The notes under the pieces: generated by a model
Told to the model about the DNA's origin: nothing
Seen by the model: the letters and a program-made list of their open reading frames with translations, nothing else
Database searches by the model: none
Position numbers and translations under genes: made by a program
In this document: piece after piece, positions 20,224-28,453 of the stretch
How positions within the stretch are numbered: the stretch's first letter is position 1
Layout of the letters: the number at the start of each line of letters is the position of its first letter
DNA from: Pectobacterium zantedeschiae
Lineage (GTDB): Bacteria > Pseudomonadota > Gammaproteobacteria > Enterobacterales > Enterobacteriaceae
Reading direction: 5' to 3'
NCBI RefSeq assembly: GCF_004137795.1
Contig: NZ_NWTM01000001.1
Coordinates: 2,283,229-2,347,228, forward strand
Length of the DNA: 64,000 bases

Positions 20224-21985
20224 TTTTCGATCCTTCCAACTGCGGCACATCATCCAACGCCGCTTCCAGCTGTTGATAACGGTACATATCCCTATACCAG
20301 CCAGGCTCTGCGGCCAGCGCTCGGTGTGTGCCACGTTGCACTGTTTTTCCCTGTTGCAACACCACGATTTCATTCGCTTCGGTTAGCGCAGATAGGCGAT
20401 GTGCGCTGATGATCAGCGTCCGCTTTTCGCCCCATGTTTTGAGATTCTGCAAAATCTGGTGCTCCGTTCGTCCATCAACCGCAGACAGCGCATCGTCCAG
20501 CACCAGAATTTCTGCATCCAGTAGTAACGCTCGGGCAATCGCGATCCGCTGTTTTTGACCGCCCGACAGCATCACACCACGCTCGCCAACCTCCGTCTGG
20601 TAGCCTTGAGGCAAACGCAGAATGTCGTCATGAACGCTCGCAAGCCGCGCTGCCTGTTCAATCTCTTGTTGCGTGGCATCAGGTCGACCCAGTGCAATGT
20701 TTTGTGCCACGGTGTCCGAAAATAAAAAAGGCATTTGCCCCACAACGGCAAAACGACTCCGTAGTTCATCCAACCGAATCGCGTTCAAGGGACGATCGTG
20801 ATAGCGAATTTCTCCCGATTGGCTATCAAAATGACGCAGAATCAACGCCAGCAGCGTACTTTTACCCGACCCTGTCGGCCCGCATAACCCCAGCATATTG
20901 CCAGGTGCTAGCGTAAACTGAATATGTTGTAGAGCATCGCGGGTATTATCCGGGTAGCGAAATGCGGAAATATTCACCTCCAACACGCCCCGCTCGGCAG
21001 GCAATGATTCTTCACCGTCTTTCACCACAAGCTCTTCGGCAAGTAGCTGACGAATACGGCTGTATGCCGCGCTACCGCGTTCAACGATATTAAACATCCA
21101 GGCCAGGGCCAGCATCGGCCAGATCATCAACCCCAAATACATGACAAAACTCGTCAACAGGCCTAACGTTATCGAACCGTTAATCACCATCCAACTACCA
21201 CCGCCAATCGCCAGCAAATTCGACAGTCCAACGGCGATATAAATGGTGGGATCGAAGCGGGCATCGACTCGGGCAACGTGCATGTTTTTAGCACCTGCAT
21301 CCTCTGCAACCTGCGCAAAACGCGCGGATTGGTAGTTTTCTAACCCAAAGGCCTTAATCATCCGAATACTGGTTAAACTTTCCTGCGCCTGATCGTTAAG
21401 CGAAGAAAACGCCGCCTGAGCGGATTTAAAACGGTTATGCAGTTGGGTACCGTAGCGTTTGATGAAAAGCGCCATGATCGGCATTGGGAGCAGCGCCAAC
21501 AGGGTGAGTTCCCAGCTGATTTGAGTACACATGACAACCAGCACGGCACACCCCATCACCATAGAATCGACCAGCGTCAGCACGCCCTCTCCGGCAGCAA
21601 ACACCACGCGATCGACATCGTTAGTCGCACGCGCCATCAGATCGCCGGTACGATGGCGTTGGTAAAATGCAGGATGCTGACGACTCAACTGACGGTAAAA
21701 ATCTTCTCGTAACTCAACCGCCAACTGGTATGACGCCCCAAACAGGAATACACGCCACACGTACCGCAACAGATAAACCATGACGGCGGTAAGCAGCATC
21801 ACGCCAATCCACTTCATCATTTCGGTCATCGACATGCCGTGCTGTGTTACGCCATCGACAATCACGCCAACCAGTTTAGGTGGCAGCAATTGCAAAATAG
21901 CAATCACAATCAATAGAGCAATGGCTCCTAGATAGCGCCGCCATTCACGACGAAAATACCAACTCAGTTGAGCAAACAGTCTCAC
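20216..21985 (-). CDS. mdlA: MdlA, ABC multidrug-transporter half (SmdA-like)
   Basis: 589-residue half-transporter with membrane domain at about 1-305 and a nucleotide-binding domain with Walker [10 protein letters not shown], signature LSGGQKQR and Walker [13 protein letters not shown]. Here Asp stands where the catalytic Glu normally follows Walker B, so this half probably forms the degenerate site of a heterodimeric exporter, which fits the intact Glu in MdlB. First gene of mdlA-mdlB. In E. coli the pair lies downstream of decR in the same orientation, as here. Confidence 0.95.
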   Translation of the reverse strand: MRLFAQLSWYFRREWRRYLGAIALLIVIAILQLLPPKLVGVIVDGVTQHGMSMTEMMKWIGVMLLTAVMVYLLRYVWRVFLFGASYQLAVELREDFYRQLSRQHPAFYQRHRTGDLMARATNDVDRVVFAAGEGVLTLVDSMVMGCAVLVVMCTQISWELTLLALLPMPIMALFIKRYGTQLHNRFKSAQAAFSSLNDQAQESLTSIRMIKAFGLENYQSARFAQVAEDAGAKNMHVARVDARFDPTIYIAVGLSNLLAIGGGSWMVINGSITLGLLTSFVMYLGLMIWPMLALAWMFNIVERGSAAYSRIRQLLAEELVVKDGEESLPAERGVLEVNISAFRYPDNTRDALQHIQFTLAPGNMLGLCGPTGSGKSTLLALILRHFDSQSGEIRYHDRPLNAIRLDELRSRFAVVGQMPFLFSDTVAQNIALGRPDATQQEIEQAARLASVHDDILRLPQGYQTEVGERGVMLSGGQKQRIAIARALLLDAEILVLDDALSAVDGRTEHQILQNLKTWGEKRTLIISAHRLSALTEANEIVVLQQGKTVQRGTHRALAAEPGWYRDMYRYQQLEAALDDVPQLEGSKNE

Positions 21986-22063
21986 GCGGTTTTCATTCCA
22001 ATAGCCAGATGGGTCATGACAGACTCAGAAAAGTGATTATACAAAAGATGGATATACGATGAA

Positions 22064-22525
22064 TCACAGGGATAAAGGCAGTGCCGTGGTATGTTTGATT
22101 CGCTCCATAGCAAAGCTAGATGTTACATCTACCAGACCGGGAATACCATTCACCAACAGCTTATAGAAATCATCATAACTTTTCATATCAGCAACCTGAA
22201 CCTGCATCAGGTAATCGTATTCGCCAGCCATGCGGTAGAAAGCCAGCACTTCCGGCATCTCGGACACCACCCGCGTGAAGGTCTGATACCAGTCACGGTT
22301 ATGCTGCTGCGTCTTCAATAAGACAAACGCGGTTAGCCCTAATCCGAGACGTTCATTATCCAGCAGCGCCACCCGAGCTCGGATGATCCCTTCCTCTTCC
22401 AGACGCTTCAGACGTTTCCAGCACGGCGTGGATGTCAGATTAACCGCATCGGCCAGCGTCTGTAGCGAAAGCGTGCAATCCTGTTGCAACATATTCAGCA
22501 GTGTGCGATCAATTTTATCCAGCAT
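22064..22525 (-). CDS. decR: DecR/YbaO, Lrp/AsnC-family regulator of cysteine detoxification
   Basis: 153-residue Lrp/AsnC regulator with an N-terminal winged helix-turn-helix (about 1-60, [21 protein letters not shown]) and a C-terminal RAM ligand-binding domain. The E. coli homologue activates a cysteine-degrading system in response to cysteine. The Pantoea homologue (named CcdR, recalled) controls an adjacent cysteine desulfhydrase gene. Here it is divergent from exactly such a PLP enzyme. I start at MLDKIDRT (ATG 22523-22525); a TTG four codons upstream is possible but unlikely. mdlA follows 78 bases downstream. Confidence 0.93.
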   Translation of the reverse strand: MLDKIDRTLLNMLQQDCTLSLQTLADAVNLTSTPCWKRLKRLEEEGIIRARVALLDNERLGLGLTAFVLLKTQQHNRDWYQTFTRVVSEMPEVLAFYRMAGEYDYLMQVQVADMKSYDDFYKLLVNGIPGLVDVTSSFAMERIKHTTALPLSL

Positions 22526-22561
22526 ACTTTTACCCAACAGATTGGCAACCTATAGAAAATA

Positions 22562-22591
22562 TTTCTCTACTTTCCGCAATTAAGAGAGAAA
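22562..22591. promoter_or_regulatory. Inverted repeat near decR start, possible regulator site
   Basis: TTTCTCT-N16-AGAGAAA, 37 bases upstream of the decR start. Its position would suit autoregulation by DecR, but the binding motif is not known to me. Inference only. Confidence 0.35.
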
Positions 22592-22738
22592 AGCAATACC
22601 CTTTTCGCCCAAAAACGGGAGGATAGCATTATTGGCACCATAACTTTAGGAACGATCCCCTCCATCGATTTCGACAGAAAAAATATCTCAATATGAATTA
22701 ATTAAGAGTAAATAACCCCCCAAAAATAAACATAGAGA

Positions 22739-22761
22739 GATAAAAAGGTAATTTTTTTATC
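22739..22761. promoter_or_regulatory. AT-rich palindrome upstream of PLP enzyme gene
   Basis: GATAAAAA-N7-TTTTTATC, a perfect 8+7+8 inverted repeat about 50 bases upstream of the PLP enzyme ATG, near where a -35 region would lie. Candidate operator for DecR. Inference only. Confidence 0.4.
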
Positions 22762-22810
22762 CTAAAAACTCGCTAATCTATTCGCATAACTATCTAACTG
22801 AGTTTTCATC

Positions 22811-23887
22811 ATGAGCACTGCCTGGGTTAAAAATGCCATCCGCGCTATCGAAGCCGATTTTCAGCGTTCGGCTGATACGCACCTTATCCGTCTGACCCTA
22901 CCGGATTACCCCGGTATCTATTTCTATCTCAAAGATGAAAGCACACATCCCAGCGGTAGTCTGAAGCATCGTCTGGCGCGCTCTCTGTTTCTCTATGGGC
23001 TGTGCAACGGTTGGATTAAAGAAGGCACGCCGGTTATCGAAGCGTCATCCGGCAGTACTGCCGTATCAGAAGCCTATTTTGCACGCTTGCTTGGCCTACC
23101 GTTTATTGCCGTTATGCCGTCCTGCACCGCAAAAAGAAAAATCGAGCAAATCGCTTTCTACGGCGGACGCTGCCATTTTGTCGAACAGGCGGGACAGATC
23201 TATGCCGCATCCGAACAGCTGGCGCAAGAGATGAACGGCCACTATATGGACCAGTTCACCTACGCGGAACGTGCCACTGATTGGCGTGGCAACAACAATA
23301 TTGCCGACAGCATTTATCGCCAAATGGCTCGTGAACCACACCCAGTACCGGACTACATTGTGATGAGTGCCGGTACGGGCGGCACATCAGCAACGCTCGG
23401 GCGCTACATTCGCTATCAGGGGCTGGATACGCAACTGGTCGTCGTCGACCCAGAAAACTCCGTCTTCTACGACTGCTATCAGAAACAGGATCGTTCCATC
23501 ATTGGCCCGTGCGGCAGTCGAATAGAAGGTATCGGTCGTCCGCGCGCCGAGCCTTCTTTTATTCCAGGCGTCATAGATAGCATGATCAAAGTGCCAGATG
23601 CTGCCAGCATCGCAACACTGTACTGGTTAGAAAGCGTATTAAGCCGCAAAACGGGTGCTTCTACCGGTACGAATGTCTGGGGGATGCTGCAATTGGCAAA
23701 AGAAATGGTTAATCGTGGCCAAAAAGGCGCAATTGTTACCCTGCTATGTGACAGCGGTGAACGCTATTTGGATACCTACTACAACAGCAGTTGGGTAGAA
23801 AAAAATATCGGCGACATTGGCCCTTACCTCAACGCTCTGAACAACCCGGAGATGTCTTCTCTCATACCGGAACCCAGCCTGGCGTGA
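22811..23887 (+). CDS. PLP-dependent cysteine synthase-fold enzyme, probable cysteine desulfhydrase
   Basis: 358-residue fold-type II PLP enzyme. Lys52 in PSGSLKHR should form the Schiff base. The substrate loop is SSGST (79-83), and the phosphate-binding loop GTGGTSA lies at about 188-194. It resembles CysK/CBS proteins but is more diverged. It is divergent from the cysteine-responsive regulator decR, the arrangement known from Pantoea, where the enzyme (called CcdA) degrades cysteine to pyruvate, ammonia and sulfide. Function here is inferred from that context; a cysteine synthase activity is the alternative. Single gene followed by queC after about 140 bases. Confidence 0.85.
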   Translation: MSTAWVKNAIRAIEADFQRSADTHLIRLTLPDYPGIYFYLKDESTHPSGSLKHRLARSLFLYGLCNGWIKEGTPVIEASSGSTAVSEAYFARLLGLPFIAVMPSCTAKRKIEQIAFYGGRCHFVEQAGQIYAASEQLAQEMNGHYMDQFTYAERATDWRGNNNIADSIYRQMAREPHPVPDYIVMSAGTGGTSATLGRYIRYQGLDTQLVVVDPENSVFYDCYQKQDRSIIGPCGSRIEGIGRPRAEPSFIPGVIDSMIKVPDAASIATLYWLESVLSRKTGASTGTNVWGMLQLAKEMVNRGQKGAIVTLLCDSGERYLDTYYNSSWVEKNIGDIGPYLNALNNPEMSSLIPEPSLA

Positions 23888-24027
23888 GGCCGATGTCTTC
23901 AGCGCGCAGCCGCAGCACTGAAGACAGGCTATTTTTCAGGTCACATGGTTTTCAGGTAACATAGCGACTTTGCACCACATGCGTTACAAACGTATGGTGG
24001 TTAACGTCGTGTTAAGGTGAATGAAGA

Positions 24028-24723
24028 ATGAAGCATGCGGTTGTCGTTTTTAGCGGTGGACAAGATTCCACAACCTGTCTGATCCAAGCCCTGCAACATT
24101 ATGATGACGTCCACTGCATCACCTTCGATTATGGGCAACGCCACCGGGCTGAAATTGATGTCGCACAAGAACTCAGCCAGAAGCTGGGGGCAACGGCGCA
24201 TAAAGTACTGGACGTCGGCTTACTCAATGAGCTCGCCACCAGCAGCCTAACGCGCGACAGTATCCCGGTTCCTGATTACGACGCCAATGCACAAGGTATC
24301 CCTAACACCTTCGTTCCGGGAAGAAACATTCTTTTCCTGACGCTCGCATCGATCTACGCCTATCAGGTTGGTGCAGAAGCCGTCATTACCGGCGTGTGTG
24401 AGACTGACTTTTCCGGTTACCCAGACTGTCGCGACGAGTTCGTAAAGTCACTGAATCAGGCTATTGTCTTAGGGATTGCCCGTGATATCCGTTTTGAAAC
24501 TCCGCTGATGTGGCTCAATAAGGCTGAGACTTGGGCGCTGGCGGATTATTACCAGCAACTTGATACCGTGCGTTACCACACGCTAACCTGCTATAACGGC
24601 ATCAAGGGTGATGGATGCGGCCAGTGTGCCGCTTGCCATTTACGCGCAAACGGACTCGAACAATATCAAAAAGACTCTACGGCGGTCATGGCCTCACTGA
24701 AGCAGAAAGTCGGGTTACGCTGA
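24028..24723 (+). CDS. queC: QueC, 7-cyano-7-deazaguanine synthase
   Basis: Converts 7-carboxy-7-deazaguanine to preQ0 using ATP and ammonia, for queuosine in tRNA. It has 231 residues. The PP-loop SGGQDSTT starts at residue 9, [12 protein letters not shown] is the family motif, and the zinc-binding Cys cluster [16 protein letters not shown] is near the C-terminus. The start has GAATGAAG upstream as a weak ribosome-binding site. queA and tgt of the same pathway are further along in this window. Confidence 0.97.
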   Translation: MKHAVVVFSGGQDSTTCLIQALQHYDDVHCITFDYGQRHRAEIDVAQELSQKLGATAHKVLDVGLLNELATSSLTRDSIPVPDYDANAQGIPNTFVPGRNILFLTLASIYAYQVGAEAVITGVCETDFSGYPDCRDEFVKSLNQAIVLGIARDIRFETPLMWLNKAETWALADYYQQLDTVRYHTLTCYNGIKGDGCGQCAACHLRANGLEQYQKDSTAVMASLKQKVGLR

Positions 24724-24766
24724 TATTTAACGTCACCACACTAAGACATCACACCCATTAAAAAAC

Positions 24767-24797
24767 AGCAGGCCACTCTGTATAGCAATGGCCTGCT
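24767..24797 (-). terminator. Terminator between queC and fadM
   Basis: AGCAGGCCA-N13-TGGCCTGCT. On the minus strand it is followed by GTTTTTTAAT, which suits fadM. Convergent queC may use it too. Confidence 0.75.
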
Positions 24798-24805
24798 ATT
24801 TCATG

Positions 24806-25204
24806 TTAACGGCGAATCTCGTCCAGGTGCTCCAGCAGTTCTCCCTCTAGCGGCAGCGCTTTTTGCGTCACTAAATCAATACAAACAAACGTCAGCGTGG
24901 CATCCGTCACATCACTTTCATCAGACACTCGGGTTATCTTCTGACTGATCACGCCACTTTTCGTATTCATCTGCAGTAATTCGCTATCAACACGTAGCAC
25001 GTCACCGAGAACGGCAGGTTTGCGATAGTTGATATTGATGTTTACCACCACGAAAGCAATATTGTTACTACGCATCCAGCCAAAAACGGGCAATGTTTCC
25101 AACCATTGCCAACGAGCCTCTTCCAGAAACTCCAGATAGCGCGCGTTATTAACATGCTGATAAACATCAATGTGGTAACCACGAACGGTAATGAAAGTCT
25201 GCAT
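24806..25204 (-). CDS. fadM: FadM/YbaW, long-chain acyl-CoA thioesterase
   Basis: 132-residue single-hotdog thioesterase of the 4HBT type (also called TesC). The catalytic motif is HIDVYQHVNNARYLEFLEEAR, with Asp13 as the nucleophile. It removes acyl-CoAs that stall beta-oxidation and is controlled by FadR in E. coli (family knowledge); I did not identify a FadR box. Convergent with queC; ybaV lies upstream on the same strand. Confidence 0.94.
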   Translation of the reverse strand: MQTFITVRGYHIDVYQHVNNARYLEFLEEARWQWLETLPVFGWMRSNNIAFVVVNININYRKPAVLGDVLRVDSELLQMNTKSGVISQKITRVSDESDVTDATLTFVCIDLVTQKALPLEGELLEHLDEIRR

Positions 25205-25327
25205 AACGCTAATGCTCCTGTGACAAAAACCAACAACTGGTATGACCTGATAATTAGCCTAGCAGAGGTTCGCAGCCCCGAGGAAGTGCTCGACAGGGCT
25301 GCGACCAACATCACAATTTTAAAAACG

Positions 25328-25693
25328 TCACAGCTTTAAACGAGAGAGATTGCGTTCAACTAATGCCGCCCCAATGCCCGGAACTTCAGTTAATTGTTCG
25401 ATCTGAGTAAAAGGACCATTTTGCTCACGATAGTTAACGATCGCTTCCGCCTTTTTAAGGCCGACACCATTCATTATTTCAGCCAAATCGGCAGCGTTCG
25501 CCGTATTAATGCTTACCTTATCTTCATCACCATCAGGAAGCGTTGCTTTTTCCGCTTTCTGATCTGCTGGCGCAGACTTCACCGCCGTCACCGTACTGTC
25601 AGCGGCTTTAGGTGCAGCTTGACCCAGTAATGGCAACCCAGACAAACTCATTCCAATGATTAAGCACAGTGCTTTTATTCCTGATTTTTTCAT
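25328..25693 (-). CDS. ybaV: YbaV, secreted helix-hairpin-helix (ComEA-like) protein
   Basis: 121-residue protein. A signal peptide (about 1-27, ending LGQAAP) and a Lys/Ala-rich linker are followed by tandem helix-hairpin-helix motifs (about 60-121: SINTANAADLAEIMNGVGLKK and TEVPGIGAALVERNL) as in the DNA-binding domain of ComEA. Probably periplasmic and able to bind double-stranded DNA, perhaps in DNA uptake or as a nutrient; the role in enterobacteria is not established. It follows ppiD after about 140 bases, separated by a terminator. Confidence 0.9.
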   Translation of the reverse strand: MKKSGIKALCLIIGMSLSGLPLLGQAAPKAADSTVTAVKSAPADQKAEKATLPDGDEDKVSINTANAADLAEIMNGVGLKKAEAIVNYREQNGPFTQIEQLTEVPGIGAALVERNLSRLKL

Positions 25694-25775
25694 GCTGTTT
25701 CCTCCTTGTGTTTGACAGCACGGCTACCTTGCCGCAGACCCATCAACACCGCAAACAGCAGAATTTAAATGTGGA

Positions 25776-25797
25776 AAAGGCCGCGAAAGCGGCCTTT
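25776..25797 (-). terminator. Terminator of ppiD
   Basis: AAAGGCCGC-GAAA-GCGGCCTTT; on the minus strand it continues TTCCACATTT. Stem of nine bases, four-base loop, 35 bases after the ppiD stop. Confidence 0.85.
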
Positions 25798-25831
25798 AGT
25801 TGTTGCAACGATTTGCAAATTTTTGCGGAGC

Positions 25832-27712
25832 TTATTGCTGTTCCTGCGCCGCATTGCCCATCTTGATTTTTGCTTCACTACGCAAGCTGGACAGCAGAGA
25901 ATCAAACAGCGCGCCTAGCGAACCTTGCTGAACCTGGCTGGCAAACTGTGTTTTCTGCTCATCGTTTAGCTGATGCGGCGTCACACTATCCAGCGCAGCC
26001 AGCACGACGTTACCAGCCTGATCCTGAGTAATTGCATAAGATGGTTTATCTTTCTGTGGGTGCGGCATAGCAAAAATCGCCTCAGCCGTTGCATCACCTT
26101 GAGAGATAGAAGACATCGTTTTCGCTTCACCAAAACTCAGTCCAGCTGCTTTCAGCGCGTCATCTTTACCCTGCTTCAGCTCAGCCAGAATTTTTTCAGC
26201 ATCCACACGAGCCTGCTGTTCAGCCTTCTGACGCTTCAGTGTCTCTACGATCTCGGTACGAACCTGATCCAGAGGGCGGGTGCTTTCAGGCTTGTGCTCA
26301 GTGATACGCAGAACGAAAGCACGGTCACCATCAACGTTAATCACATCGGAGTTGTTGCCCGCGGCACCATTCTCGCCCAGCAGCGCACCGCTAAAGATAG
26401 CCTGCGTTACCGGTTGGAAGTTCAGCGCAGCAGGAATCTTCTCACGCGTAAACCAGTCTGTCTGCGTCGCTTTCACACCGGCCGCTTCTTCGGCTGAAGC
26501 CAGAGATTCGTTGTCATTGCTAGCCGCTTCGCTGACTTTTTGTTGCAACGCATAGTAACCATCCTGCGCTTTCTCGTGCTTCACTTTCTCAGCAATCTCG
26601 GCACGCACTTCGCTCAACGGTTTGACCTGCTGCGGCTGAACATCATCCAAACGCACAATCAGATAGCCCACAGAGGATTTAATCGCTGCAGAAACCTGAC
26701 CTTTCTCCGTCAGTTTTGCCTGCTTAAGCTCATCAATCATGCTGTTTTCGTCCATCCATCCCAAATCGCCACCGTTGCGACGCGAGATGATGTCCGTTGA
26801 TTTCTCTTTCGCTAACGCAGCAAAATCCCCGCCCTGCTTCAGTGAATCCAGAATAGATGCTGCATCAGCCTCATTCTTCACCTGGATGACGCTGAATTTT
26901 TTGCGCTCAGGTTGGGAATAGTCGTTCTTATTCTGCTCGTAGAAATCGTTGATAGCCGCATCATCTACTTTCACGCTATCCATGATGCTTGCTGCATCCA
27001 GCGTGATGTAGCTGACTTTGAATTCTTCTGGTGCGATGAAATTCCCTTTATTTTGCTCGTAATAACTCAGGACTTCATCGTCAGCAACCGTCTGAGCTTT
27101 CGCCTTGGCAGCGATATCAATGGTTGCCACACGGACAACGCGATCCTGCGCAGCCAGTTTCACCAAATTATCGATCTCCTGCGGTAGCAGGAACGCGGTA
27201 TTACCAAAACCGCGGATCAGCTGTTGCGAAGTCAGCTGCTTACGCAGCATCTGAGCATACATTTCCGGCGTTGCGCCTAGGCGACGAACCTGATCCAGAT
27301 ACTTTTCATTATCAAAACGGTTGTTTGTCTGAAACGCGGGAACGTCAAAGATCGCCTGTTTGATTTGCTCATCACTGATACTTAGCCCCAGCTTGTTGGC
27401 ATACTGATCAAGCAAGGTTTCATCAATGAGTTGGGAGAGTGCCTGCCTACGCAATTGCTGCATGTAACCATCATTACTCGCCAGGAGAGAGAAATTCTCA
27501 CCCAGGGTTTCCTGCTGACGACTGCGTTCGTTTTGTACCGCCTGCTCAAGCTGTGCCCGGGTAATCTCTTGCCCGTTCACCTTTGCGGCGTAATCTCCTG
27601 AACCACCAATAAGATAATCACCAACGCCAGTTAAAACGAATGATGCGATGATCAAAGCAAGAATAATTTTGAGCACGACGTTATTCGCGGCCGTACGTAA
27701 ATTGTCCATCAT
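25832..27712 (-). CDS. ppiD: PpiD, periplasmic folding chaperone anchored in the inner membrane
   Basis: 626-residue protein with one N-terminal membrane helix (about 14-36, VLKIILALIIASFVLTGVG), a periplasmic SurA-like helical region (from about 40), a parvulin domain (about 265-355, DIISRRNGGDLGWMDE) and a second diverged parvulin-like region. It assists proteins leaving the SecYEG translocon together with YfgM. I start at MMDNLRTAANNVV (ATG 27710-27712), the E. coli start; open frame extends 19 codons further with no homology. It lies downstream of hupB as in E. coli. Confidence 0.96.
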   Translation of the reverse strand: MMDNLRTAANNVVLKIILALIIASFVLTGVGDYLIGGSGDYAAKVNGQEITRAQLEQAVQNERSRQQETLGENFSLLASNDGYMQQLRRQALSQLIDETLLDQYANKLGLSISDEQIKQAIFDVPAFQTNNRFDNEKYLDQVRRLGATPEMYAQMLRKQLTSQQLIRGFGNTAFLLPQEIDNLVKLAAQDRVVRVATIDIAAKAKAQTVADDEVLSYYEQNKGNFIAPEEFKVSYITLDAASIMDSVKVDDAAINDFYEQNKNDYSQPERKKFSVIQVKNEADAASILDSLKQGGDFAALAKEKSTDIISRRNGGDLGWMDENSMIDELKQAKLTEKGQVSAAIKSSVGYLIVRLDDVQPQQVKPLSEVRAEIAEKVKHEKAQDGYYALQQKVSEAASNDNESLASAEEAAGVKATQTDWFTREKIPAALNFQPVTQAIFSGALLGENGAAGNNSDVINVDGDRAFVLRITEHKPESTRPLDQVRTEIVETLKRQKAEQQARVDAEKILAELKQGKDDALKAAGLSFGEAKTMSSISQGDATAEAIFAMPHPQKDKPSYAITQDQAGNVVLAALDSVTPHQLNDEQKTQFASQVQQGSLGALFDSLLSSLRSEAKIKMGNAAQEQQ

Positions 27713-27876
27713 AATGTGACAACACTCCGCTGTAGAATGGATAAAACTCCCTGCGCTGGCCGAAGCCATGCATCCTTGCGATTGCTATAGCCCAATACAA
27801 GGCTAGGGCGCACTTAAGCTTATTGCCCGCCACGTTCTGCCATGTGTCGGGTATGTATAGTCCTATATAAATAAAA

Positions 27877-27899
27877 GGCACATCATAAAATGATGCGCC
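27877..27899 (-). terminator. Terminator of hupB
   Basis: Minus strand GGCGCATCAT-TTT-ATGATGTGCC followed by TTTTATTTATAT; a ten-base stem with one G-T wobble. Confidence 0.85.
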
Positions 27900-27922
27900 T
27901 CGTATCTTACCCTACCAATATC

Positions 27923-27981
27923 ATTGCGTCAGGTATTGTTTGGCAACCCGAAGTGGTTATGAACCAAACCTGTGACGCAAT
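27923..27981 (-). repeat. Long hairpin directly after the hupB stop
   Basis: ATTGCGTCA and TGACGCAAT (nine bases each) flank an inner GGT/ACC and TTGG/CCAA pairing, making a 59-base hairpin that begins three bases after the hupB stop codon. It lacks a T-run. It may protect the hupB 3' end, ahead of the true terminator. Confidence 0.55.
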
Positions 27982-27983
27982 AA

Positions 27984-28256
27984 TCAGTTAACGGCGTCTT
28001 TCAGCGTTTTACCAGCACGGAATCCTGGTACTTTTGCCGCAGGGATACTGATTTCCTTACCAGTTTGCGGGTTACGACCGGTACGAGCAGCACGTTCACG
28101 CACTGAGAAAGTACCAAAGCCAACCAAAGCAACATCATCCCCTTCTTTCAGGGATTCGGTAACGGAACCAATAATTGCATCTAACACACGCCCTGCTGCC
28201 GCTTTGGAAATATCAGCATCTGCGGCAATTTTGTCGATCAATTGTGACTTGTTCAC
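27984..28256 (-). CDS. hupB: HU-beta, nucleoid DNA-bending protein
   Basis: 90-residue histone-like protein, [19 protein letters not shown]. The beta-arm with the DNA-intercalating Pro is present ([19 protein letters not shown]). It forms HU alpha-beta heterodimers with HupA, organises the nucleoid and takes part in replication and recombination. It follows lon on the same strand with a terminator between, the E. coli order lon-hupB-ppiD. Confidence 0.98.
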   Translation of the reverse strand: MNKSQLIDKIAADADISKAAAGRVLDAIIGSVTESLKEGDDVALVGFGTFSVRERAARTGRNPQTGKEISIPAAKVPGFRAGKTLKDAVN

Positions 28257-28384
28257 TCTGTCATCCCCTCTGGAATTCTCTTATCGCGCTTCAATGTCCC
28301 AAGACGCGACACGTAACTTATTATCAATACTGTCATGCTTAGCCAGTTACAGCTAAAACTAACAGTGCTCTAACTTAGCGGTAC

Positions 28385-28420
28385 AAAAAAAAGCTGGCAA
28401 GCACGAATTCACTCACCAGC
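28385..28420 (-). terminator. Terminator of lon
   Basis: On the minus strand GCTGG and CCAGC enclose 18 bases with further partial pairing, followed by eight T. It lies 34 bases after the lon stop. Confidence 0.85.
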
Positions 28421-28453
28421 CCTGATTTTCTCAAGGGTTTTTGCGACAGGTCA

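Noticed and set aside
22526-22537. Longer decR start at a TTG
   Set aside because: The ATG at 22525 matches the E. coli start, and the TTG region itself supplies the ribosome-binding GGGTAA.
23888-24027. preQ1 riboswitch upstream of queC
   Set aside because: I compared the leader by eye with the preQ1-I pattern and saw no matching stem and A-rich tail.
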